A stretch of 64,000 nucleotides of DNA from Cochliopodium minus (Eukaryota; Discosea; Himatismenida; Cochliopodiidae). A program made the translations under genes and the position numbers. The notes beneath the pieces were generated by a model. It had not been told where the DNA came from. It was given only the letters and a program-made list of their open reading frames with translations, and ran no database searches. This document shows positions 21,601-31,782 of this stretch, piece by piece. The stretch's first letter is position 1; the number at the start of each line of letters is the position of its first letter. The stretch covers positions 1-64,000 of the forward strand of contig JAMYWO010000082.1 in assembly GCA_024220525.1 (NCBI GenBank), given 5' to 3'.

Positions 21601-21664
21601 TTCTTTCAAGATATGAAAATTTTTTTAATGAAGGATACAATTTTGAATGAAATTTGATCTTCAT
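18634..21664 (-). CDS. Sel1-repeat protein A
   Basis: About eight or nine exons read from 21664 to 18634. After a basic, mitochondrial-like N-terminus (MKIKFHSKLYPSLKKFSYLE) come a dozen or more ~36-residue Sel1 repeats, for example 'RELAFSYLNGKGVSKDTNKS', 'SLRQMGYFYLNGEG', 'AHIYLSGEGVEKSHNIAFNY' and 'RYVALAYLKGEGVGIDLKKS'. Introns commonly fall at the same place in the repeat, after 'YLNGEG' or 'AYKK'. The C-terminal ~110 residues have no repeats and end 'ESLNVQIDEKFKF'. Sel1 proteins are alpha-solenoid scaffolds (HRD3/SEL1L in ER quality control); this role is not shown here. A paralogue with the same exon plan is at 40695-44902. Confidence 0.85.
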
Positions 21665-21750
21665 ATTTGTTCTATTTTTTTTATATTTTATTTTTTAGAA
21701 ATTAATCAATTTGATTGAGATTTTAAATGAAATTCTTTTTGAAATGTAGA

Positions 21751-21860
21751 AATGTCTTCCAACTTTGTTAGCGGATATTAATTAGCATCTATTTGAATTG
21801 TAAAATATATTCAAACATTTCTTATACAAAGTTGCAGAACAAATCTGAGTAGCTTTGTAA
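21751..21860. repeat. diverged inverted-repeat element sharing a core with 43743-43821
   Basis: An 18-nt block 'CAACTTTGTTAGCGGATA' (21760-21777) is identical at 43757-43774. Here it is opposed about 60 nt downstream by 'ACAAAGTTG', giving a weak hairpin. It lies just upstream of Sel1-repeat gene A, while the other copy lies in an intron of its paralogue. Confidence 0.45.
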
Positions 21861-21950
21861 TATTTCAAAACGGGTTAATCAATAACTATTTGGAATTTAA
21901 AATAAAGAATTCATCTAAGAATAAATGAATTTTTCTCCTTTATTTAAAAA

Positions 21951-24113
21951 TTATTTTTTCTCAGTAATAATGTTTTCTTTCTTTTTGATTTTCAAACTAC
22001 AGTTTGTGCAAAACTTTTCACCATATCTCTCAAAGATCTTCTCCTCTTCTTCATCGACAAGAGAGACAGAGCACTTTCCACAAGTAAAGTGTTGGCTGTG
22101 CCAATATCTCCCTAACTTACAAATAGAAACTTCATTTTCGGAGATGGGATAGAAACAAGAAGAACATCTTTCATCTAAAATAAGAAAAAATTAAAAAAAA
22201 GAAATAAAAAATTGTTTTTTTTTAAATAAAATTAACAAAAAATATTGATAAAATTAAATAAAATTAACAAAAAATATTGATTAAATTTTTTTATACTGAA
22301 AAGTTTGGTATAATCTCTCAAGCAGATGTTAGTTCCCTCACTCCTCACGAAGAGACCCTGCAAAGACTTTTTGCACAAAAAACAAGACATACAAGCCTTG
22401 TGGTAAAGTTGGTTGTCGATCTCAAGAACAGTCTTAACGCTGTCAGAGTGGATCATTTCAAAACATTTTTTGCATTCTGTGGATTCCTTGAGTTCGGCCG
22501 GAATAGATCTATTATAAAAACAAATTAATTTAGATCAAAATTCGTTTTTTTAAATGACTAAATTTGTACAAATCAAAATTAATTAGATCGTTTGACTTCA
22601 AAGATAGTATTTTTTTTATAAAACTTAAAATAGTTATGTTCTCAGCGAAATAATTTTTAAACAAAGTTTTGAATATTTTGATTCAAAAATAAATATCAAT
22701 AAGATTAATTTTGTTTGTATGTGATAATTTGGAATGAGTCAATTGTTTTTTTTTTTCTGTTTTGGAACTTAAAACTTTAAATTTTTTTTTACGTGTGTTG
22801 AGTAATTTTGTTGGAACCAAACATAGCAACATTGGTGGTTTTTTTGATCTCTTGCTTATCCACGTTCATGGTGACACCGTAGACCTGCGGGGAGTATTCA
22901 ATGAGGATCCTGATCATCTCATTGCTGGCAGAAATGTCCAAGGTGCTGAGGATATCTATTGTGCCTTCTATTGGGACATACAAAATGTTGGGTGAAATGA
23001 CAATGGACATCTAAAAATTAAATATTTTTTTTTTGATTTATTTTTGAAAGATTCAGCAAAAATGTGATTTTTTTTTTTTTGATCAAAGTTTTACGTTAGT
23101 GGCGTTCATTTTGTTGATGTCGCTGAATAAAGTGACTTTTTTGGAAAAAAGCATCAACTCACGCAGAACGTTTTGATTCTCGTGAGGAAGGTTGCTCAAA
23201 AGTTTTTTGTATGTATCGCAGATTTCCTCCACATTTTTTTCTTTGTCCAGATCTTTAAAAGTAAAAATAAAAAATAAGATAAAATAGATAAAAATTAAAT
23301 CAACAAAAATAAAAAAATGTGAATAAAATTTCAGTGAAAATAATAAATATCTCATACTTTTCAAATTTGTAACAGATTTTGTCCATTCTTCATACATGTT
23401 GAAAGGAATCAGTGGTTCTGGCAACTGTCTGAGCCACAACTTCAAAAGACCAGTGACAATATGAATGGACTCACTCTCAAAATCAGTAATTCCTCCTAAA
23501 AATTAAAGCAATCGGTTATATCACAAAAAAATGAAAAATGAATTTAAAACTAAATATTAGAAAAATATTGAAAAAATAAAAAATAGATTACCTCTGTCTA
23601 CTATGTCTTTAGCTTCTTTTATTTTGTCTTGTACTCCACTTATACGGAAGATTCCCTCCACATCAAAACCTATTTAAAAAATTTATTTATTGCCTGTAAT
23701 TACTCGAATAATATTACAACAGTGGAAAAATATAATCAAAAAATAAAAATTTTTTTTACAATTTGTGTTCTCAAAAGCTTTGAAACAATCCAACATAAAA
23801 TTGGGAACAGAGTTTGTCTCATGCTTTCTTGACAAAATTTCAGAGAGTGGAACCTAGGAAATAAATTAAATTTATTTTATTTTTAACTTTGTTTATTTTT
23901 ACAGTAAAAATTTGAGTTTTTTGAAAATTGGAAAGCGTATCTGTAATTATTTTGACTGCTTTGGATTTCTCTTCGGTATTTGGTGCTTGGAAATACAAAA
24001 CAGTAGGCTTGGCGTGTGCTTTGTCATTATCAGTATACTCCAGCTCAAATTTATTTCCCTCCTCTATAATATTAAAAATAAAATTTCAGCATTGAATTAT
24101 TTTATGAGAAATA
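21951..24113 (-). CDS. RhoGEF-RhoGAP-LIM fusion protein, 3' part
   Basis: Continues the gene at 1-2035. Exons run from 24063 to 21951. The PH domain ends at 'KAVKIITDTLSNFQK'. Then a RhoGAP domain: 'VPLSEILSRKHETNSVPNFM', 'GFDVEGIFRISGVQ' with the catalytic Arg, 'LLKLWLRQLPEPLIPFNMYE', 'ATNVKMSIVISPNIL'. After it two LIM zinc-binding domains: first 'CKKC...YHKACMSCFLC...CLRD', second 'CSSC...WHSQHFTCGKC...CTNC'. A protein with both DH-PH (activator) and RhoGAP (inactivator) modules can hand one Rho GTPase off for another; LIM domains usually tether to actin structures. Found on two contig pieces, so the intact protein is inferred from matching phase and the 77-nt overlap. Confidence 0.88.
22221..22290. 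repeat. tandem duplication in intron
   Basis: Two near-identical copies of a ~36-nt AT-rich unit containing 'AAATTAACAAAAAATATTGA' in the intron between the two LIM exons. Confidence 0.6.
24037..24113. repeat. second copy of the 77-nt contig overlap
   Basis: Identical to 1-77 and terminated by the N at 24114; see the entry at 1-77. Confidence 0.9.
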
Positions 24114-24114
24114 N
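24114..24114. other. single-N contig join B/C
   Basis: One N. To its left a minus-strand gene needs its 5' half; to its right a plus-strand gene begins in mid-frame. Neither continues across, so this join is not native. Confidence 0.85.
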
Positions 24115-24374
24115 AAAATGGTGAAAAAGGAATTATTGAAAAAGATATTTTGAAAGCAATTCAACTTTATGAAAAAGCAATTCAATTAAATGATTCAGAT
24201 TCAATGTTTAGTCTTGCATTAATTTATCAAAATGGTGAAAAAGGAATTGTTGAAAAAAATGTAGAAAAGGCAATTGAACATTACAAAATGTCTTCAGATT
24301 TAGGAAATGAAAACGGAAAAAAGAAATATCAAGAACTATTAAGAGAAAAAGAAGAATATTGTATTATCTCTTGA
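24115..24374 (+). CDS. Sel1-repeat protein, 3' fragment
   Basis: Open from the contig edge to a TGA at 24374. Two clear repeats: 'NGEKGIIEKDILKAIQLYEK' and 'SMFSLALIYQNGEKGIVEKN', then 'AIEHYKMSSDLGNENGKKKY'. It ends CIIS; a C-terminal Cys-Ile-Ile-Ser is a CaaX box, so the protein may be prenylated and membrane-bound. The 5' part is missing because the contig starts here. Repeat length and style differ from the two larger Sel1 genes. Confidence 0.75.
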
Positions 24375-24577
24375 TCTTTTAATGATATTTTGAATAAAGT
24401 AAAATTTTATATTTCATTAGCTTCTTTTTTCTTTTTTATCTTTATACTTTTGCATCCTGTGTCGATATTTATACACCACTTATATCCTCTAAGATATCTA
24501 TTTTGAAGATTAAAATCCATTTGCTTTAATAAATTAAATATTTAACATTTTTATTAAAAACTATTCAACTGATTAAA

Positions 24578-25169
24578 TTAAAAAACATTTGTGAGCAGAA
24601 TTCTAATGTTTTTCTTGAAGTTTAAATCCTCAACATTGATTTTAGCTTTAATAAATTTCAGGAATTCGAAATCAGGTTGATGTGACTTAGTATACATATA
24701 TACCCAAGGGATGTTGTTCTTCAGAAGCATTAAAAGAGCCAAATTCTTTTTATTTTTATTATTTTTTTTTTTTTTAAATATCTTTCGATTTTAATGTCTG
24801 ATTGATCTTATTTTTGAATTGACAGTTATTTCCATTGTCAAATTGTTAAAATATTGAGAATTTAAACACATAAAACTAAAACAATAAGAAATACATTTTA
24901 CAGTTTAATAATTTCTTAAACCATAGACAGATCTATCATTCAAAAGTGATGACTGTTTTTGATTGCTTTTTAAATTGGAGATTTCAAATCTCTTCAAAAA
25001 TGTCAAAATGTATAACACAACCCTCCTAGGAAGTTGGTTCCTAAAAAAAAATTCTTGAAAGGAGTAAATAGAAATTAAATTTTAGATGTACCAAATGGAA
25101 TTCTTTCTCCTTCTCATCATTAGGATGATTCCTTTCTTTTTACGTATTTTTTCATTTTCAAGGAAAATT
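24578..25169 (-). CDS. short gene with F-box/SOCS-like motif, exons only partly resolved
   Basis: Exon 25169-25092 ('IFLENEKIRKKKGIILMMRR') splices in phase (TG|G) into exon ~25037-24905 giving 'NSIWNQLPRRVVLYILTFLK' and 'RFEISNLKSNQKQSS', stop at 24905. 'LPRRVVLYILTFL' is F-box-like. A further coding segment, ~24749-24578 ('LALLMLLKNNIPWVYMYTK', 'FIKAKINVEDLNFKKNIRI'), lies downstream and may be an alternative or additional last exon; I could not find a good donor for it. Function unknown. Confidence 0.45.
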
Positions 25170-25425
25170 CTGTAAAAATCTGGAAAAAAAAAAGTAAACC
25201 ATTCAAAAAAAAGTACATGATGAGAGATTTAACTCAATATAAACTTTTTTTGATTAAATTTTATTTTAACGAAAAGGTTTAAATAAAAATAATAAAAAAC
25301 GAATAAAAAAAGTATAATATAAATTTTAAAAGTAAAATATTTTTGTTAGAATTGATTATGCTCTCTATAATTTTGATCAATTTTTATAAAGATAAGTAAA
25401 TTGATCTCATCCTTTATCATTTTTA

Positions 25426-26175
25426 CTAACAAATTTTCTTTGATAAAATACCAGTTGAAAATCCTGTAACTACAAACTCAGCCAAAGAGTCATTCAATTC
25501 AAGTGCTTCCTTGAGCTTCTCAGTGTCGACAAGATTGACGCTCATAGTAAGTTTTGTCAGCGTGTGGTTCCTTTTTAGCATATCGTACAAACAGACTGGA
25601 TCCCCGAACGTATCTCCACTTAGGTTAAGTTCTATGATGACTTCATTTTTCAATAACAAATTGCACAATTCATTAAGCCCTTTGATCCCTAGTTTATTAT
25701 TGCATAAACTCAATCTCAGTATCGATTTTTGATCGTATAATGATTTGCATAACATGTTGATATCCATTCCATTGATGGATGATAAATCCAGATTCTTCAC
25801 TGTATTGTTTTTGGAAAGATATTCCATCAACATTTTGAATTCATTCGGATTCAAATTATTATGTGATAGATCAAGATGTGTCAGATTTACCAATCCCTGC
25901 CATGTTTGTATCATTTCTTCGTTTATCCTTAAATTAGCTCCTGTCAATTTCAATTTTCCTATTATCTCTTTATTTTTTTGCAAATGCTGACTTAATATTG
26001 CTTGTTCATCTTGATTCACATTCACCCATGTTAGATCTACGATATCAGAGATTTCTAACTTTCAATATTGTTATAATGTTAGAAATTAAACAATTTTATA
26101 GTAAATCATTTATAAATAATATTAAATTACCCTCCTCATAAATTTTGAGGTAGTGGTATGATTCTTGTTCCCCAT
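25426..26175 (-). CDS. leucine-rich repeat protein with N-terminal myristoylation motif
   Basis: Exon 26175-26131 encodes MGNKNHTTTSKFMRR, then an intron, then one long exon to 25426. The body has RI-like LRRs: 'LVNLTHLDLSHNNLNPNEFK', 'NTVKNLDLSSINGMDINMLC', 'SILRLSLCNNKLGIKGLNEL', 'VIIELNLSGDTFGDPVCLYD' and 'HTLTKLTMSVNLVDTEKLKE'. The Gly-2 start MGNKN is almost the same as that of the F-box-RhoGAP gene at 15968. Likely a membrane-attached binding scaffold; partner unknown. Confidence 0.8.
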
Positions 26176-26368
26176 GGAAGAAAGTTGCAATTTTTTTTTT
26201 TTCTTGATTTAAAAAAAGGGTATTCTTGAATATTGGAAATTGAAACTTGATTCATTGAATATTATCCAAATTTTTGTTTTGAAAATGATTTTTAAAAGAT
26301 AAGGATTTCAAACTAAAAAAAAAAATTGAAGTTATCAAAAAAAAATTTTATTAAAGGGAATTAGCTCC

Positions 26369-27572
26369 ATGAAAGAGATGATAAAAGAGATAGACGATCC
26401 ATTCCAAGCAGAGCCCATGGATTTCAAAAATCATCATTATAAGAGCGATTACTCCAAAGATTGGGGCAGGAGGAGATATCTCGCAGTGTTCGCAGTGTTG
26501 ACGATGATAATAGTGTTCATCCTGCTGATAATCTTCGTGCTTCACAAACAAGGGCAGATAGATGATGCAAAATGCATCTCATTGTATCACATAGAGAGGT
26601 TACATATGAATCCATAGATAAGAATGGGAAACCAATAAATGTTACAGCGTATTTATTTTCGATCGATCAAGAAAATGTCAATACGAAAAGAAATGGCATA
26701 GTGTGGAACCACGGGAGCTGGAATACCACGTCTGATAAAGATGTGCTATGTGAGTTGGCTAGGCTGGGCTATGTAGTATTGGGACCCAACTTCATGCGGG
26801 GAATGGGGAACCAGATTATTTGGGAACACAAATAGAAGGTAAAAAAAAAAGAAAGAAATTTTTCGGAACTTTTCGGGATTTTCATATTATTTTAATTTCC
26901 AATTGAGAAAAAACATATTCAATTTTTTTTAGATTAAAATTGAAATTAATAATCAGAATTTTAGCTAATGAATCTCTACGATCATCACTAAAATTCACTT
27001 TTGTTCTTAGAATCAAATTTTTTAAAAAAATTTTTGGGTTTCTCACTAAGATTCATTGAGAGCTTATTATTTCCTCAGAAAATACAGACAGACTGCCACT
27101 ATGAAGATTTTCATGGGAGGGAATGGGAACGGTGCATCTATCACCCTTCTCGTGATCCAAAAGCTAAGAAGCATGTCTTCCAATGATATTCCCAAAATTG
27201 CATTGAGGGACGTCACTTACAACCCCACTTTCCAAATCTACAATCACTTTTATCTAGAGGCGGAGCCACCATGTTCACTTGTTTTCAAACACTCTACCAG
27301 ATCAGCTAACAAGATGTACTTAATAATTTTGATTGTGTTTCTTATTTTTTTTACTTTTTTTTTTTGAAAACCAAAATTTTCTTGGGAACGTTTCTGTGCT
27401 CATTTGCCACATCACAGACAGTTTTATCATCAACTTTGCAAACAGTAACATGCTCGCAGGGGAGCTGCATGACCGATCTATTCCCCACAAGCTTGTTTCT
27501 TATGATTCACTCTTTTGGATTACAATGGCACTGTTCTTACCAAATGGCTGCAAGATATTCAAACTTACTTAA
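26369..27572 (+). pseudogene. broken alpha/beta-hydrolase gene with N-terminal membrane anchor
   Basis: Starts MKEMIKEIDDPFQAEPMDFK with one membrane segment ('YLAVFAVLTMIIVFILLIIF'). The hydrolase part follows in another frame from about 26575 ('VTYESIDKNGKPINVTAYLF', 'GIVWNHGSWN', 'LARLGYVVLGPNF'), with no room for an intron between. A second one-base shift lies in the G-rich run near 26805, after which 'GEPDYLGTQIEG' would be the expected sequence. Downstream exons read 'MKIFMGGNGNGASITLLVIQ' where the nucleophile Ser of GxSxG appears as Asn, and 'SIPHKLVSYDS' near the C-terminus without the usual DHGF-type His. This is either a decaying gene or one damaged by base errors. Confidence 0.65.
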
Positions 27573-27821
27573 AATGAATGAAAAAAAAATAATAAACATA
27601 AATTACTTGTAAAAAAAATAATTTTTAATGATATCTATGAAAAAAAATATATCATTAGAAAAGAACCTATAAATAATAGAGATCTTTCATCTTGTGTATT
27701 TTTTTGATTTGAGAAAAAGAAGAAAAAAGATAGAAAAAAGATAATATATTAAAGGAAGAAAAAAGATAGAAAAATTAATTTTTGTTTTTGTGGGAGAGAG
27801 ATCTTGAGATGTGGAATAAGA

Positions 27822-29711
27822 TTATAAGAAGGTATTGAGAGCCTTGGTGATAAATATGGAAGAGAAAATTTCAGTCATTACAGAACGACTAGCAACATCT
27901 TTGAAGAAAGGATGAACTAAAAGGTCCGCAGCGGAAGCTCTTTCCGATGGGTTTGTCTTTAAACAAGCGCTGATGAACCATTTGAAGTTATGGCTCCATC
28001 TCTCTGGCTTGGAAAGAGGGTTTGGAAGTCCGACTGTGGCAACGGTGTACATAGCCTTGAGTTTGTTATCTCTGTTGGGAGCCTCATTGTTGGCAAGTTC
28101 CAAAATACATATTGCAAATGACCAAATATCTGCAACAAATGAATGAGTTTCACCTTTTATCATTTCTAAAGATTGAAGAAAAAAAATTATTAGTCAATTT
28201 TTATTTAGAGGGTGATTAAATTCATAACATAAAAAATGTTTTTTTTTAAGAAATTTTACCAGGAGGCATCCAATACGGTGAACCCACCATCTCAACAACA
28301 TTCCCAAAAACTTTGGTATCATGACAAAGACCAAAATCTATCAATTTGATGGTACCATCGACAGCCATCATCACATTTTGTGATTTGATATCCCTGTGGA
28401 TCAATCCATTGTTGTGAAGAAAATTAATTCCAATCAAAAGATGTTTCGATATATATCCGATCTGAGCCTCAGAAAAACGATGGGAGTTTCTAGCTTCAGT
28501 TAAAGTTCCACCTTGGAGGAATTAAAATAAATTTAAAATAAATATTTATTTTTTAATTTTATGTACCTCTAAGATGTTCCATCACAATCCATAATTCCTC
28601 ATTGACATTATATGCACCAAGTAAATTGACAATGTTTGTGTGTTTGTATTTGACAAGGAATTCAACTTCGCGAAGATTGTATTTCTTTTGATGTGGGTTT
28701 GAATGTGAGATAATTTTAATAGCAATTTTGTCTTTTTGTTTCTTTTTAGGCTTGGCCTCGAACACAGTACCAAATCCACCTTTGCCCTATTGAGAGGAAA
28801 AAAAAAAATTAATATTAATGAGATTCTGAAGATTTCTTCAATGAATTTTATAAATTGGTTTACCAATTGAGGTCCAAGTTTGTACAAATCCTTAGGATTT
28901 CCTGAATTGAGAAGTTCAACTGTACAAAATTTTTTTGTTAATATTTTATTAAACGGAAATATAAATTTGAAGAAATCTTTTTACCTTCTTTGGAGGAAAT
29001 ATCAAAATGCACAGCTTTCTTTTGTGAGGTAGTTCTCCTTTCAGAATCACCATCCTTCAAGACAAATACAGTGCCATGATCGCAGAAATGAAGGATATTT
29101 AAGAGGCAAAAGAAATTCTGCTCAATGCTCTCAATAGGGATCTTTGCATTTTCTACTTCTCTTTGGAATTTCTTTGGGAGATCATTATAGGAAGAGACCA
29201 CCACAATTTCCTTCTTCTCTTCCTTCTTTGGGATTTCTTTCAAAGATTCTTTAATGGATGCCCTCAATTTTTCTTTATCGTTCTTGGGATTATTGAGTGA
29301 TGATTTTTTTGTGTTCTTGCTATTCTTTTGTCTGTGGTCATCAGATCCATTTTGTGTTGTTTGTGATTTCTCCCATCTGAATTTTGGTTGTGGTGGTGTT
29401 GTCTCATTTTCTCCTTTCTTTCTTTTTATAGATGCATTCCTTTCACTAATGTTCAATTTTTCATGTACAACATGTTCTAACCATTCATTATTATCTGATT
29501 GTATGATTTGTTTCTTATAATTGTAATTTGGTATTATATTTTTGAATGGATCTTTTCCAGATATTTCTTCTGTGAGTGTTTGTCTTTTCCCAAGTGGATC
29601 TGATGACATAAATTTCTCTCTCAATAATTTTATTTCATCTGTTGATCTTTCACTTATTTTTAATAGCTTCAATGATTTTCTGCTATCCCTTATATAATCA
29701 GTGTCATTCAT
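27822..29711 (-). CDS. STE20/PAK-like protein kinase
   Basis: Long N-terminal part of ~250 residues, mostly charged and low complexity, then a kinase domain spread over four to five exons. Seen: Gly loop 'GKGGFGTVFEAKPKK', Lys in 'KIAIKIISHSN', Glu in 'LREVEFLVKYKHTNIVNLL', 'IVMEHLRGG', 'LIHRDIKSQNVMM', 'KLIDFGLCHD', 'MVGSPYWMPPEMI' and 'VADIWSFAICILELANNEAP', ending with 'LVHPFFKD'. These make an active STE20-type Ser/Thr kinase; the activation segment has GSPYWMPPE where most have APE. No clear CRIB motif is seen in the N-terminus, so Rho binding as in PAK is not shown. Confidence 0.88.
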
Positions 29712-30763
29712 TTTTTATATGATTTTTATTTTAACGTGAAAATAAATTCTTTTGAATTTTTGGTTGCAGGTTTTTTTTAAAAAAAAAAAAATTGTTAAAT
29801 AAGATTTTATTAAAAAAATTGAAAAATTACATTTGTATATTTTGTGTGATTCCTTATTATACAGTATAGGTTTTAATTTTTTTTTATTATTTTTTTTAAA
29901 TATTAATTTAAATATAAATAAAATTAAAAATATTATTCAAGATTTCTTTGATATGAATAGAAGATTTAGAAAAAAAAGAATAAAAAGTGAGAAGGGAATT
30001 CTTTAGTTTTGTTGAATGAAATTTTTTCCATTCAATCATAAGAAAGTTGGAATTGAAATAATTCTCTTTATGAATTTGAAAACAAAATTAACTTGCTTTA
30101 ACATTTAATAAAAAATAATATTATTTTTATTTTTTTAATTTTTAATTTGTAGAAATCTTTCCAAATAAAATAAGAATATCTTCAAATTATCTTACTTTAA
30201 TCATACTTTTAAAAGAATTTGTGAGAAGAAGTAAATCTCTTTGATGAAAATAATAATTCCGTTGAGATATATGAATATTCTTTAATTTTAATTGTTTTCA
30301 ACTTATCATTTTGATTTATTTCAATATTTAAACTGTTTTTCATTTTTATTTAAAAGATCCTTTAGATATTTTAATTTTTCAGAGATTGAACTTGGAAAAA
30401 TTTTTTTTTTTTTAATCTTCCTTTTTAAAAACCGATTTCTTTGAGATAGAATTGACTTCAAATAATATAAATAAAAAATAAAAAAAATATATTCAGCTTT
30501 TTTGATTCACATATAGAGGAATTTTATTTTGAAAACCCATTTTTTACTCTTTGCAAATCAATTACAATTATACATTTTGAAAGATATTAATGTGTTATCA
30601 AAAAGATAGATAAATTTTTTATAAAAAATCAAATGATTTTTTATATTGAAAATATGAATTTGGAATATTCCAAATATTCCAAATTTTGTAAATCAATGAT
30701 TGAAAGAACCTTTTTGCTTGGTAACAATAGTTTATTAGATGAAAAATAAAAAAAAAAAATTGA
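29712..30763. other. AT-rich intergenic region
   Basis: About 1.05 kb between a kinase gene starting leftward and ASF1 starting rightward, so it holds both promoters. Very AT-rich with long A and T runs; no open frame of note and no recognisable repeat copy. A short palindrome-like tandem 'GGAATATTCCAAATATTCCA' is at about 30662-30681. Confidence 0.5.
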
Positions 30764-31315
30764 ATGATAAATTGTAACTCTGTACAAATTCTGGATAACC
30801 CAACAAAATTTACAAATCCATTTCAATTTGAAATAAGTTTTGATTGTAATCGCAAATTGGATGATGGTCATATCAAATTAAAAAATATCGTTATTTATGG
30901 GATAAAAAATTAATATCTTGTTATACAACATTAATTTTTAAAAATAATCTTTTCAATAGATTTGGAATGGAAAATAGTTTATGTTGGATCTGCTGATTCT
31001 GAAGAACATGATCAAGAATTGGATTCAGTATTGGTGGGGCCAGTGGAAGTGGGAAGAAATAAATTTGTTTTCCAGGCCAATGCACCAGATAGCAAGAAGA
31101 TTCCTTCCAAAGATCTTTTGGGTGTAACAGTGGTAATGCTTATATGTTCATATAAGAAGCAAGAATTTATTAGGGTTGGTTATTATGTCAATAATGAATA
31201 TGATACCCAAGAATTAAGAGAAGATCCTCCAAATATCCATAAAATTGATAGAATAACACGTAATGTTCTTGCTGATAGACCACGTGTAACCAGATTCGAA
31301 ATTAATTGGGATTGA
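30764..31315 (+). CDS. ASF1: histone chaperone ASF1
   Basis: Two exons: 30764-30866 and 30961-31315, phase 1 junction (GAT G|AT TTG). Product ~152 residues, the length of the conserved ASF1 core without an acidic tail. N-terminus [20 protein letters not shown] matches the family start (V.N....LDNP..F.NPF.FEI.F.C). Exon 2: '[20 protein letters not shown]', '[20 protein letters not shown]', '[20 protein letters not shown]' and '[12 protein letters not shown]', all nearly identical to ASF1 from other eukaryotes. ASF1 binds the H3-H4 dimer and passes it to CAF-1 or HIRA during replication-coupled and replication-independent assembly. The first exon is too short for simple ORF finding. Confidence 0.97.
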
Positions 31316-31782
31316 AAAGATTAATATAATCATTAATTCATCTTGATATGGGTTTTAATAGTGTATGATGGATTATGCCCATTATATTCTATTAATATAT
31401 TTTTCGATTAAAATTATTTTGTTATATAATTCTTCAAAATTGCTCTTTCTTGATTTTATTCACATCCCAAATACTAATTTTGAGAAAAAATAACAAGAAA
31501 TTGAAAAATATATAAAATGGCGGCTTCAATCAAAAAAATTATTATAATTATCTTTTAGCACAAATTTCTTTTATTTCTTATTTTATATTATTGAATAAAT
31601 CATTCATTTAACCTTATTTCATTCAAATAAAGAGCCAAAATATTTCTCGTTTTCTTTTTTACCAAGTATCAGATGATCAAAATTATTTTAATTAAAAAAT
31701 TTGAAAAGAAAATTTTGATTTCAATAAATATATAAAAAAAAAAAAGTTATCTGTTCTCACATAAGAATCTATAATCAACCAA
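31316..31782. other. AT-rich intergenic region
   Basis: About 470 bases between ASF1 and the PLAC8 gene, both rightward. No gene or repeat seen. Confidence 0.5.

Noticed and set aside
26369-26551. Minus-strand His-rich ORF
   Set aside because: It is the complement of the membrane-anchored hydrolase N-terminus on the plus strand.
27822-28887. Kinase C-lobe at 27822-28163 as the missing end of the ROCO kinase at 48402
   Set aside because: It belongs to its own complete STE20-type kinase with matching N-lobe exons; the ROCO kinase is TKL-type.
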